Source: Rhodoferax sp. BLA1
GTDB lineage: Bacteria; Pseudomonadota; Gammaproteobacteria; Burkholderiales; Burkholderiaceae_C
Assembly (NCBI RefSeq): GCF_013416775.1
Contig: NZ_SZVI01000006.1
Span: 62,001 to 126,000 of the forward strand
Reading direction: 5' to 3'
Length of the DNA: 64,000 nt
Positions 7,900-16,219 of the stretch are shown one piece after another (position 1 is the first letter of the stretch; every line of letters begins with the position of its first letter). The notes under the pieces are model-generated. The model saw nothing but the letters and a program-made list of their open reading frames with translations, had not been told where the DNA came from and searched no databases. The position numbers were made by a program, and so were the translations under genes.

Positions 7900-9885
7900 A
7901 TGCTCCCCCCCCGCCAGCGGTGGTCAAGTCTTGCTCGCTGGTTGGTGGCAGGTATCTGCCTGGCGGCAGGCCTGGGTCTGTCCAGTCATCACCCGGTGTC
8001 AACGATGCTGGCGCTGGTGCTGCTGTGCCTGGCAAGCTGCCTGGTGGCCTGGCAACCCCGGCTGTGGTTGTGGCTGGTACCAACCTGCCTGCCCTGGCTC
8101 AACTTTTCACCCTGGACCGGCTGGCTGATGTTCGAGGAGTTCGACATCCTGCTGCTGGGAGTGCTGGCCGGGGGCTACGCTCGCTTGGCGTGGGACAAAC
8201 CGGCAAGCCTCCCCAAACCTCCCCGCAGTGCAGGGCACTGGCTGGTGCTTTTGGTGCTGGTCTCGGGTGTGGTGTCGCTATGGCGCGGTCTGGCCGATGC
8301 GGGAGGGCTGTCTTTTGACTGGTTTGCCAACTACAGCGATGCCTTGAACAGCTGGCGGGTTTTCAAGAGCCTGGGCTTTGCCGCCCTCTTTTTGCCGCTG
8401 CTGCGGCGGGAGTTGTTGCAGTCAACACGGCAGGCCACCACAACCCTGGCGACCGGTGTGGTCAGCGGGCTGACCCTGATGGTGCTGGCCACGTTGTGGG
8501 AGCGCGCCGCTTTCCCAGGTTTGCTGGACTTTTCCAACCCCTACCGCACGGTGGCTTTGTTTTGGGAAATGCATGTCGGCGGGGCCGCCATCGACAGCTA
8601 CCTGGCTCTGACGGCGCCTTTTGTGGTGTGGGCCCTGTATGCCACACGTCGACCCGCTCTGTGGGTCAGCCTGGCCCTACTGGCTATTTCGGGCGCCTAC
8701 ATCTGCCTGACCACCTTTGCACGTGGCGTGTATCTGGCTGTGCTGGCACCGCTGGTGCTGCTGGCTTTTTTACTTTGGTTGCAAAACCAGACTCGCCATG
8801 GCCGAAGCGCCTGGCAGGGCCTGCGCCAACAGATAGGCGCACCGGGCTGGAGGCTCAAGGCCAGTGTGGTGCTGGTGCTGGCATTGGTCCTGGAAGTGGT
8901 GGGTGTGCTCGAAGGCGGCAGCTTCATGTCAGAGCGCCTGACCAGTGCAGGGCAGGACCTCTCCAGCCGAGTAGAGCACTGGAAAAATGGGCTGGGCCTG
9001 CTCCGGCGTCCAACCGACTGGCTGCTGGGCAAAGGCTTGGGGCGTCTGCCTGCCAACTATGCGGCACAAGTGCCTTTTGAGGAGTTTCCTGGTGACGCCA
9101 GGCATCAGCAGGAAACCCAGGACGGGCAAGCCACGCAGCAATTTGTCTCTCTCTATGGTCCCAAAACTCAGGGCAAACTGGGGGGTGTTTACGAGCTGAC
9201 CCAGCGCGTTGCACTCACCGAGCCCGAACGTTACCGCGTGCGCCTGGCTGTGCGGGTCAAACAGGCAACCCGGATAGAACTGTTTTTGTGTGAACGTCAC
9301 CTCTTGTACGACCGTGCGTGTCAGGCCGCCTTCTTGCTCATCCAACCGGCAGAAGGTGTAGATCCCTTCGCCTGGCAGCCCATCACAGTGGCGCTGCAAG
9401 GCCCTCTCTTGGGATACGAGCGCTGGTTCGCCCCTCGACTCAAAATGTTTTCCATCTCAGTGGTGGATGCAGGTAGCCAGGCCGATGTGGACAACATCGT
9501 GCTGACCGGCCGCAGGCCACAAAATCTGCTGGTCAACGGCGATTTTTCTGCCGGCCTGGCACGCTGGTTTCCCGCAGCACAGTCCTATTTTGTACCCTGG
9601 CATCTGGACAACCTGTTGTTGGAGCTGCTGGTGGAACGCGGCGGCCTGGGCCTGCTGGCATGTTTGCTGCTTATTGGCTACGCGCTGTGGCATCTGGTGC
9701 TGGGGCGCGCCAGACTGAACACATTGGCACCTTATGTTGCAGCATCCCTGGTGGCAGTTCTGCTGGTCGGATTGGTCAGCAGTGTGATGGATGTGCCACG
9801 GGTCGCATTTCTTTTTTTCCTGCTGGTTTTCCTGGCAATCAAGTTGTCAGAGATGCCCCAGGAAGCGAGCAGCAGGCAGCATTAA
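7900..9885 (+). CDS. O-antigen-ligase-like membrane protein with extracytoplasmic insert
   Basis: 661 residues, ATG at 7900. About ten hydrophobic segments occupy residues 10-330 (for example LVAGICLAAGLGL, LALVLLCLASCLVAW, LWVSLALLAISGAYICLTTF), with TTFARGVYLAVLAPLVL resembling the Wzy_C/WaaL core. Residues about 345-560 are hydrophilic and beta-rich (GVYELTQRVALTEPERYRV, VDNIVLTGRRPQNLLVNGDF), like a carbohydrate-binding-module sandwich; three more membrane segments follow. That insert makes it longer than ordinary O-antigen ligases (roughly 400-450 residues). It likely polymerises or ligates the polysaccharide at the periplasmic face. It follows the decarboxylase by 2 bases and is in the same operon. 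Confidence 0.8.
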   Translation: MLPPRQRWSSLARWLVAGICLAAGLGLSSHHPVSTMLALVLLCLASCLVAWQPRLWLWLVPTCLPWLNFSPWTGWLMFEEFDILLLGVLAGGYARLAWDKPASLPKPPRSAGHWLVLLVLVSGVVSLWRGLADAGGLSFDWFANYSDALNSWRVFKSLGFAALFLPLLRRELLQSTRQATTTLATGVVSGLTLMVLATLWERAAFPGLLDFSNPYRTVALFWEMHVGGAAIDSYLALTAPFVVWALYATRRPALWVSLALLAISGAYICLTTFARGVYLAVLAPLVLLAFLLWLQNQTRHGRSAWQGLRQQIGAPGWRLKASVVLVLALVLEVVGVLEGGSFMSERLTSAGQDLSSRVEHWKNGLGLLRRPTDWLLGKGLGRLPANYAAQVPFEEFPGDARHQQETQDGQATQQFVSLYGPKTQGKLGGVYELTQRVALTEPERYRVRLAVRVKQATRIELFLCERHLLYDRACQAAFLLIQPAEGVDPFAWQPITVALQGPLLGYERWFAPRLKMFSISVVDAGSQADVDNIVLTGRRPQNLLVNGDFSAGLARWFPAAQSYFVPWHLDNLLLELLVERGGLGLLACLLLIGYALWHLVLGRARLNTLAPYVAASLVAVLLVGLVSSVMDVPRVAFLFFLLVFLAIKLSEMPQEASSRQH

Positions 9886-9939
9886 AACGCTGTTTTGTTG
9901 TGATAATGTTCTGAAATCAAAGCTGTTTAGGGTTTGCTC

Positions 9940-11262
9940 ATGAAAATTACCGTGATTGGCACCGGCTACGTTGGCCTGGTGTCTGGAACTTGCTTGGCTG
10001 ACGTGGGCAATGATGTGCTCTGCCTGGATGTGGATCCGGCCAAAATCAAAATTCTTGAAGACGGTGGCATCCCGATTTTTGAGCCCGGCCTGCAGGACAT
10101 GGTCAAGCGCAATGTGGCAGCGGGTCGGCTGCACTTCACCACCGATGTCGAGCGCGCAGCGCACTTTGGCACAGTTCAGTTCATTGCCGTGGGCACCCCG
10201 CCTGACGAAGATGGCTCTGCCGACATGAAATACGTCACAGCCGCCGCCCGCAACATCGGCAAATACATGACCGACTACAAAGTGGTGGTCGACAAAAGCA
10301 CGGTACCCGTGGGCACAGCCGACGCCGTGCGCGCGGCCATCACTGACGAACTGCAAAAACGTGGTGTCAACACCCCCTTCAGTGTCGTCTCCAACCCCGA
10401 GTTCCTCAAAGAAGGCGCAGCCATTGAGGACTTCATGAAGCCCGATCGGATCATCGTAGGTTGTGACGACGAGCAAGCCGCCCACAATATGCGTGCCCTG
10501 TACGCGCCGTTCCAGCGCAACCACGATCGAATGATCCTGATGGACATCCGCAGTGCCGAACTCACCAAATACGCCGCCAACGCGATGCTGGCCACCCGCA
10601 TCAGCTTCATGAACGAGCTGGCCAACCTGGCCGAGAAGCTCGGGGCTGACATTGAACATGTGCGCCGGGGCATCGGCTCAGACCCGCGCATTGGCTACGA
10701 CTTTTTGTATGCCGGCGCCGGTTACGGTGGTTCGTGTTTCCCCAAGGACGTCAAGGCATTGATCAAAACCGCTGCCGTGGATGGCAGCATCCACCTCAAG
10801 GTGCTCAACGCGGTGGAAGAGGCCAACGACCTGCAGAAACACGTACTTGGCAACAAGATCAAGGCACGCTTTGGCACTGATCTGACGGGTAAACACTTTG
10901 CGCTTTGGGGTCTGGCCTTCAAGGCCAACACGGACGACATGCGTGAAGCCACCAGCCGAGAAGTGATCAAGGACTTGATCGCTGCTGGCGCCACCGTCAC
11001 AGCCTACGACCCGGTGGCAGGCAACGAGGCCAGACACTGCTTTCCCGATGAACCGCGTTTAAGTTATGCCAGCAACCAGAATGCAGCCCTCGACAACGCG
11101 GATGCACTGGTGATCGTCACCGAGTGGAAGGAGTTTCGCAGTCCCGACTTTGACAACATCAAAGCCAAGCTCAAAGCACCGATCATTTTTGATGGCCGCA
11201 ATCTGTATGACCCAAAAACAGTTCGCGGCCTTGGGTTTGAGTATTTGGCCATTGGGCGCTAG
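9940..11262 (+). CDS. ugd: UDP-glucose 6-dehydrogenase
   Basis: 440 residues from ATG 9940. The N-terminal Rossmann motif is [35 protein letters not shown] and the catalytic cysteine in [14 protein letters not shown] follow, then the C-terminal UDP-binding domain ([13 protein letters not shown]). The enzyme oxidises UDP-glucose to UDP-glucuronate with two NAD+, supplying uronic acid for the polysaccharide. It follows the ligase-like gene by 54 bases and precedes the sugar transferase by 72 bases, so it probably belongs to the same transcript. No anomalies seen. Confidence 0.97.
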   Translation: MKITVIGTGYVGLVSGTCLADVGNDVLCLDVDPAKIKILEDGGIPIFEPGLQDMVKRNVAAGRLHFTTDVERAAHFGTVQFIAVGTPPDEDGSADMKYVTAAARNIGKYMTDYKVVVDKSTVPVGTADAVRAAITDELQKRGVNTPFSVVSNPEFLKEGAAIEDFMKPDRIIVGCDDEQAAHNMRALYAPFQRNHDRMILMDIRSAELTKYAANAMLATRISFMNELANLAEKLGADIEHVRRGIGSDPRIGYDFLYAGAGYGGSCFPKDVKALIKTAAVDGSIHLKVLNAVEEANDLQKHVLGNKIKARFGTDLTGKHFALWGLAFKANTDDMREATSREVIKDLIAAGATVTAYDPVAGNEARHCFPDEPRLSYASNQNAALDNADALVIVTEWKEFRSPDFDNIKAKLKAPIIFDGRNLYDPKTVRGLGFEYLAIGR

Positions 11263-11334
11263 GGAAACGGTGTCGGCGCCCCATCTGGCGCGCCTGACGT
11301 ACTGTCGACCCTGGTTGACGCTGCAGAGGAACCC

Positions 11335-12705
11335 ATGATCAAAATATTCAACCACTATTTCCACAAACGAACCCTGTTCCAAATTGGTCTGGACGTGATG
11401 CTATTGCTGTTGATTGCATTGATCACCTCCACGGCACATGAGTCACAACACACGCTTCTAGGCTCCAAGGTTGTCATGACCTTTTTGACCCTGACCGGCG
11501 CCATGATGCTTCTGAACGTCAGTCTGGGCTTTTACCAGAGGGTGCATAACCGTTCACTGGGACAAACCAGTGCACGTGCGGTGTTGGCCTTGTTGTGCAT
11601 GGCTCCCGTGATTTTGGGCTTGGCGACCCTTTATTTCGACGCCAGGTCTTTCGCCATGACGCTGCTGTCTGCCATTGGATTGATGTTGTTGTTGCGTGTG
11701 TATGTGATGCATTTCACACCGCGCAACCTGATGCGCCAGCGCGTCCTGGTGTTTGGCACCGGCTCACGCGCCCGGTTGGTGGGAACGGCCTTACTGAAGT
11801 CCGACCCGACTGTGGACTTGGTCGGTTACTACGCTGGCCCTAACGAACAAGAGGCCATGGTGTCTGCCTGGGGGCTGCTGTCCATGACCAACTCCCTGAC
11901 CGACATCGTCAAGGACCAACAGGTCGACGAGATTGTGGTGGCCCTGTCCGAGCGGCGTGGTGGCAGTATGCCTTTGCGTGAGTTGCTGGACTGCAAGCTG
12001 CAAGGTGTCAAGGTGGTCGACATCGCCACCCACTTTGAGCGAACACTTGGACAGATTCGACTGGAGTCGCTGTCGGCGGGCTGGTTGATTTTTGGTGATG
12101 GTTTTGGTACGGGTTGGTTCAGGGCCTTCATCAAACGGGTGTTTGACATTGTTTGCGCCAGCATCCTGATTGTGCTGACGTTGCCGGTGATGTTGATCAC
12201 CGCTTTGCTGATTGTGCTCGAAGATGGTTTCCCGATCTTGTATTTTCAGGAGCGGGTGGGACAAAACGGCCGCCTCTTTCATGTGGTGAAGTTTCGCAGC
12301 ATGCGCACCGATGCAGAAAAGGACGGAAAACCCCGCTGGGCTAGTGCCAAAGACGACCGTGTGACACGTGTTGGCCGGGTGATTCGCAAGCTGCGTGTTG
12401 ACGAGCTGCCGCAGCTGTTCAGCGTGCTGACGGGCGCCATGAGCATGGTGGGTCCGCGCCCGGAACGCCCCTTCTTTGTGGACAAGTTGACGCAGGAAAT
12501 CCCTTATTACGCGATCCGCCACAGTGTCAAGCCAGGCGTGACCGGCTGGGCGCAGGTACGTTACCAATACGGCTCGTCGGTTGAAGACGCGGCCGAAAAG
12601 CTGCAGTACGACCTGTATTACGTCAAGAACCACTCCTTGCTGCTGGACATCGTGGTGATGTTCGAAACCATTGGTGTGGTGGTCATGCGCAAGGGCGCGC
12701 AATAG
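11335..12705 (+). CDS. EpsB-type sugar transferase, PEP-CTERM/exosortase system (initiating glycosyl-1-P transferase)
   Basis: 456 residues; ATG at 11335 preceded by GAGGA. Four N-terminal membrane helices (residues about 15-120) are followed by a CoA-binding-like domain (VLVFGTGSRARLVG) and then the bacterial sugar transferase domain: TM helix ICASILIVLTLPVMLITA-like, FQERVGQNGRLFHVVKFRSM, RKLRVDELPQL and MVGPRPERPFF. It transfers a sugar-1-phosphate onto undecaprenyl phosphate and so starts repeat-unit assembly at the inner membrane. The domain order matches the PEP-CTERM-associated EpsB family. PrsK starts 14 bases after its stop. Confidence 0.93.
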   Translation: MIKIFNHYFHKRTLFQIGLDVMLLLLIALITSTAHESQHTLLGSKVVMTFLTLTGAMMLLNVSLGFYQRVHNRSLGQTSARAVLALLCMAPVILGLATLYFDARSFAMTLLSAIGLMLLLRVYVMHFTPRNLMRQRVLVFGTGSRARLVGTALLKSDPTVDLVGYYAGPNEQEAMVSAWGLLSMTNSLTDIVKDQQVDEIVVALSERRGGSMPLRELLDCKLQGVKVVDIATHFERTLGQIRLESLSAGWLIFGDGFGTGWFRAFIKRVFDIVCASILIVLTLPVMLITALLIVLEDGFPILYFQERVGQNGRLFHVVKFRSMRTDAEKDGKPRWASAKDDRVTRVGRVIRKLRVDELPQLFSVLTGAMSMVGPRPERPFFVDKLTQEIPYYAIRHSVKPGVTGWAQVRYQYGSSVEDAAEKLQYDLYYVKNHSLLLDIVVMFETIGVVVMRKGAQ

Positions 12706-12718
12706 GCCTTTGGCCATC

Positions 12719-14827
12719 ATGAACAGCGGCAACCTCGATTTGACCGCGTGGAGCGGTGGGCTGGCGGGAGCGTGCTACATGGTCTTTGCGTTGCGCCTGC
12801 TGCAATCGGGCTACCTGAAGTCACTGCGAGAGACCTCCAAGCTTGCGGTGCTGGCCGCCGTGTTGCTGAGCGCCTTGTGGGGCTGGTCCATGTTGCTGCA
12901 GATGCAAACGCAGGCACCGCTACTGCCTCTGCTGACAATCCTTCTCGACCAGTTGCGTTACGCCGCCTGGTTCGCTTTTCTATTGCTCCTGCTGCGGACC
13001 AACCGAGCCGACAAGGAGCCCGTCGGAAACAGCCTGATCGTCTGGGCCGTTTTGCTGGCCGTCTCCGGCCCCTTGTCCCTGGTGTTGACGGCGCTGGATG
13101 CCGACAGCCTGGGTGAGCCCACGCGCTGGATCCTGTTCAGCGCCATGGCCATGCCGGTGTTTGCGCTGGTGCTGCTGGAACAGGTTTTTCGCAACGCCAC
13201 CGAAGACTCCCGCTGGAACATCAAACCGTTGTCGCTGGGACTGGCAGGCACCTTCCTGTTTGATCTGTATCTGTTTTCACAGGCGGTGTTGTTCAACCGC
13301 CCCGACGAAGATGCCCTGAGCATCCGTGGCGGTGTACACGCTCTGATGATGCCCTTGCTTTTGCTCTCCAGCACCCGGCGCAACGACTGGATTGCCAAAA
13401 TCCAGCTATCACCCAAAGCGGCATTCCACTCTGCCACGCTGCTGATCGCGGGCATCTATCTGATATTTATTTCTGGTGTGGGCTACTACGTGCGCTACTT
13501 CGGCGGCGAATGGGGGCGCGCTCTGCAATTGGGTTTGGTGGTGTTTGCGCTGATTTTGCTGGTGATACTCGCGCTATCAGGCACCATGCGCGCCAAGCTC
13601 AAGGTGTTTTTGGGCAAACACTTTTTCCGTTACCGTTATGACTACCGTGAAGAATGGCTCAAGTTCACGCGGGCCCTGTCGGCCAGCAGCTCACCGCAAG
13701 AGCTGGGTTCTCAGGTGGTCCGAGGCCTGGCAGAGATGGTGGAAAGCCCGGCCGGCGGATTGTGGCTGCGTGTCAAAGGCGAAGCCGCCTTCACCCAGAC
13801 CGCACGCTGGAATCTAGCCCCCACTGACGACAAGGAACCGGTGGACACGGCGATGTGTCAATACATGGCCGAAGGTGGCAGGCTCATCAACCTGGAGGAT
13901 TACCGCTCGGCATCCAGGCGTTACGGCAGTTTGAAAATTCCCGTCTGGTTGCAGGAGTTGCCGCAGGCCTGGCTGGTGGTGCCACTGATGGTGGGTGAAG
14001 AGTTGACCGGTTTTGTGGTGCTGGCCAGTGCACGCACCTTGTTTGATGTGAATTGGGAAGTCAACGACCTGTTAAAAACAGCCAGCAAACAAGCCGCCAG
14101 TTATCTGGCCCAGATGCAGGCGACCGAGGCCTTGCTGGAAGTGCGCAAATTTGACGCTTTCAACAAGATGTCGGCGTTTGTGGTGCATGACCTCAAAAAC
14201 ATCGTGACGCAACTCTCACTCATGATGAAAAATGCCAAACGTCTGGGTGACAACCCAGAGTTTCAGCAGGACATGCTGATGACGGTAGAAAACTCGCTGG
14301 ACCGCATGCGCCAGTTGATGTTGCAGTTGCGCGAAGGTGCCACGCCTCCGGGCAAGGCTTTTGGTGTCAACCTGAGTGCCATCGTCACACGGGTGCAAGC
14401 GGTTGCCGCGGCACGCGGCCGCACTCTGGAAGTGCTGGCGATGGAGCCGGTTGATACGCGCGGACACGAGGAACGGCTGGAGCGCATCATCGGCCACGTG
14501 GTGCAAAATGCCTTCGATGCGACCGACCCGAGTGGCCATGTCTGGCTGACACTGGAGCGCGCTGGTGGTCAGGCCAGCATTGTGGTGAAAGACACCGGCC
14601 AGGGCATGACGCAGGACTTCATCCGTGATCGGCTTTTCAAACCATTTCAAACCACCAAACAGGGTGGCATGGGCATTGGTGCTTACGAGAGTTTCCAGTA
14701 TGTTCAAGAGTTGGGTGGCAAGATAGATGTCCAGAGCGAAGTCAATCAAGGCACCACCGTGACCCTGCTGTTGCCACTGTTTGAGACCCAGAAAAATTCC
14801 GACCTACATTCCCTGGAAAGCGCATGA
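12719..14827 (+). CDS. prsK: PrsK, PEP-CTERM/exosortase-system sensor histidine kinase
   Basis: 702 residues from ATG 12719; a longer reading from GTG 12671 would overlap the sugar transferase. About eight membrane helices fill residues 8-300, followed by a GAF-like domain (residues about 330-470) and a kinase core: H-box FVVHDLKNIVTQLSLM (His near 490), N-box IIGHVVQNAFDAT, G1 DTGQGM and GGMGIGAYESFQYV. It should autophosphorylate and pass phosphate to PrsR, whose gene overlaps this stop by an ATGA. In floc-forming betaproteobacteria the PrsK/PrsR pair is known to drive PEP-CTERM genes with RpoN. The input signal is unknown. Confidence 0.95.
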   Translation: MNSGNLDLTAWSGGLAGACYMVFALRLLQSGYLKSLRETSKLAVLAAVLLSALWGWSMLLQMQTQAPLLPLLTILLDQLRYAAWFAFLLLLLRTNRADKEPVGNSLIVWAVLLAVSGPLSLVLTALDADSLGEPTRWILFSAMAMPVFALVLLEQVFRNATEDSRWNIKPLSLGLAGTFLFDLYLFSQAVLFNRPDEDALSIRGGVHALMMPLLLLSSTRRNDWIAKIQLSPKAAFHSATLLIAGIYLIFISGVGYYVRYFGGEWGRALQLGLVVFALILLVILALSGTMRAKLKVFLGKHFFRYRYDYREEWLKFTRALSASSSPQELGSQVVRGLAEMVESPAGGLWLRVKGEAAFTQTARWNLAPTDDKEPVDTAMCQYMAEGGRLINLEDYRSASRRYGSLKIPVWLQELPQAWLVVPLMVGEELTGFVVLASARTLFDVNWEVNDLLKTASKQAASYLAQMQATEALLEVRKFDAFNKMSAFVVHDLKNIVTQLSLMMKNAKRLGDNPEFQQDMLMTVENSLDRMRQLMLQLREGATPPGKAFGVNLSAIVTRVQAVAAARGRTLEVLAMEPVDTRGHEERLERIIGHVVQNAFDATDPSGHVWLTLERAGGQASIVVKDTGQGMTQDFIRDRLFKPFQTTKQGGMGIGAYESFQYVQELGGKIDVQSEVNQGTTVTLLLPLFETQKNSDLHSLESA

Positions 14828-16182
14828 CCTCCGAAAAATCTCGCCCGTTAATGATTGTTGAAGATGATCTGGCGCTGCAAAAACAGATCAAGTGGTCCTT
14901 GGACCGTTTTGAAACCGTCACCGCAAGTGACCGCGAAACCGCCTTGCTGCAGTTGCGCAAGAGCCTACCTGCGGTAGTAACCATGGACCTGGGCCTGCCA
15001 CCTGATGCCGATGCTGTCTCCGAGGGTTTCAGGCTGCTCGAACAGATCATGGCGTTTGACCCGGACATCAAGGTCATTGTGCTGACAGGTCAGAACGACC
15101 AGGCCAACGCTTTGCGCGCCGTGGCCATGGGGGCGTACGACTTTTTTGCTAAACCGTTCGAGCCCGAACTGCTGAACCTGACCGTCGAGCGGGCCTTTCG
15201 CTTGTTTGAATTACAGGCTGAAAACAGGCGACTGCGCGCTCTGCATCAGCCGGACGCGCTGGCGGGCCTAACCACCCGCGACCCACAAATGATGCGCATC
15301 TGCCGCACCATTGAAAAGGTCGCCGCCAGCAACGCCACTGTCATGCTGCTCGGTGAAAGTGGCACCGGCAAAGAAGTGTTGGCGCGCGGATTACATCAGG
15401 CGTCGCCGCGGCGGGGAGAGAAATTCGTGGCCATCAACTGCGCCGCCATTCCCGAGAATCTGCTGGAGAGTGAGCTCTTTGGTTATGAAAAGGGGGCTTT
15501 CACCGGGGCTGCCAAAACCACCCTGGGCAAAATCGAAACCGCCAATGGCGGCACCTTGATGCTAGATGAAATTGGCGATTTGCCCTTTCAGTTACAGGCT
15601 AAGTTGCTACGTTTTTTGCAAGAAAGAACGATTGAACGTGTCGGTGGCCGACAAGAGATTGCAGTGGATGTGCGCATCGTCTGCGCCACCCATCAGGACT
15701 TGATGGCTCTTGCCAAGGAAAACCGCTTCCGCGAGGATTTGTATTACCGGTTGGCAGAAATTGTGGTCAACATCCCGCCACTGAGAGACCGCGTGGGTGA
15801 CTCGGCGCTGCTGGCGCATGCCTTTGCCCGCCGATTTGCGCAAGAGCAAAACCGGGCTTCGCTGACACTCAGTGAAGATGCAGTCAAGGCCATCGAGCAA
15901 CACCCCTGGCCCGGCAACATCCGTGAACTGGAAAACTGCATCAAACGCGCAGTCATCATGGCCGATGGCAACCAGATCACCCGCGAAGATGTTGGCCTGC
16001 AAGCGGCCAGTGACGCGCTGGATACCTCGCTGGATTTGCGCGTCATCCGCGACAACGCCGAAAAAACCGCCATTTTGGCGGCGCTGGGCCGTGTCAACGG
16101 CAATGTGCTCAAAGCCGCCGAGTTGTTAGGTGTAAGCCGACCCACGCTGTACGATTTGATGCACCGGCTCGGTTTGAAATAA
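14824..16182 (+). CDS. prsR: PrsR, sigma-54-dependent response regulator
   Basis: 452 residues in three domains. The receiver (1-125) has the acidic pair EDD at 13-15, phospho-acceptor Asp55 in VVTMDLGLP and Lys in FFAKPFEPE. The AAA+ domain (about 140-380) has Walker A GESGTGKE and the sigma-54 contact loop GAFTGA, both intact, plus LMLDEIGDLP. The Fis-type helix-turn-helix is NVLKAAELLGVSRPTLYDLM at the C-terminus. It should activate RpoN promoters when phosphorylated by PrsK. A -24/-12-type promoter lies 3 kb downstream, at 19096, in front of the HprK-type cassette, making that cassette a candidate target. Confidence 0.96.
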   Translation: MTSEKSRPLMIVEDDLALQKQIKWSLDRFETVTASDRETALLQLRKSLPAVVTMDLGLPPDADAVSEGFRLLEQIMAFDPDIKVIVLTGQNDQANALRAVAMGAYDFFAKPFEPELLNLTVERAFRLFELQAENRRLRALHQPDALAGLTTRDPQMMRICRTIEKVAASNATVMLLGESGTGKEVLARGLHQASPRRGEKFVAINCAAIPENLLESELFGYEKGAFTGAAKTTLGKIETANGGTLMLDEIGDLPFQLQAKLLRFLQERTIERVGGRQEIAVDVRIVCATHQDLMALAKENRFREDLYYRLAEIVVNIPPLRDRVGDSALLAHAFARRFAQEQNRASLTLSEDAVKAIEQHPWPGNIRELENCIKRAVIMADGNQITREDVGLQAASDALDTSLDLRVIRDNAEKTAILAALGRVNGNVLKAAELLGVSRPTLYDLMHRLGLK

Positions 16183-16219
16183 GTTCTTCGTTCCAATCAT
16201 GTCCATCCAGGGGTCTGTC

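Noticed and set aside
7475..8083. Large minus-strand and off-frame plus-strand open frames in the decarboxylase/ligase region and similarly throughout the GC-rich genes.
   Set aside because: They are shadows of genes with clear domain motifs, and have Arg/Pro/Ala/His-biased composition typical of off-frame reading of GC-rich DNA.
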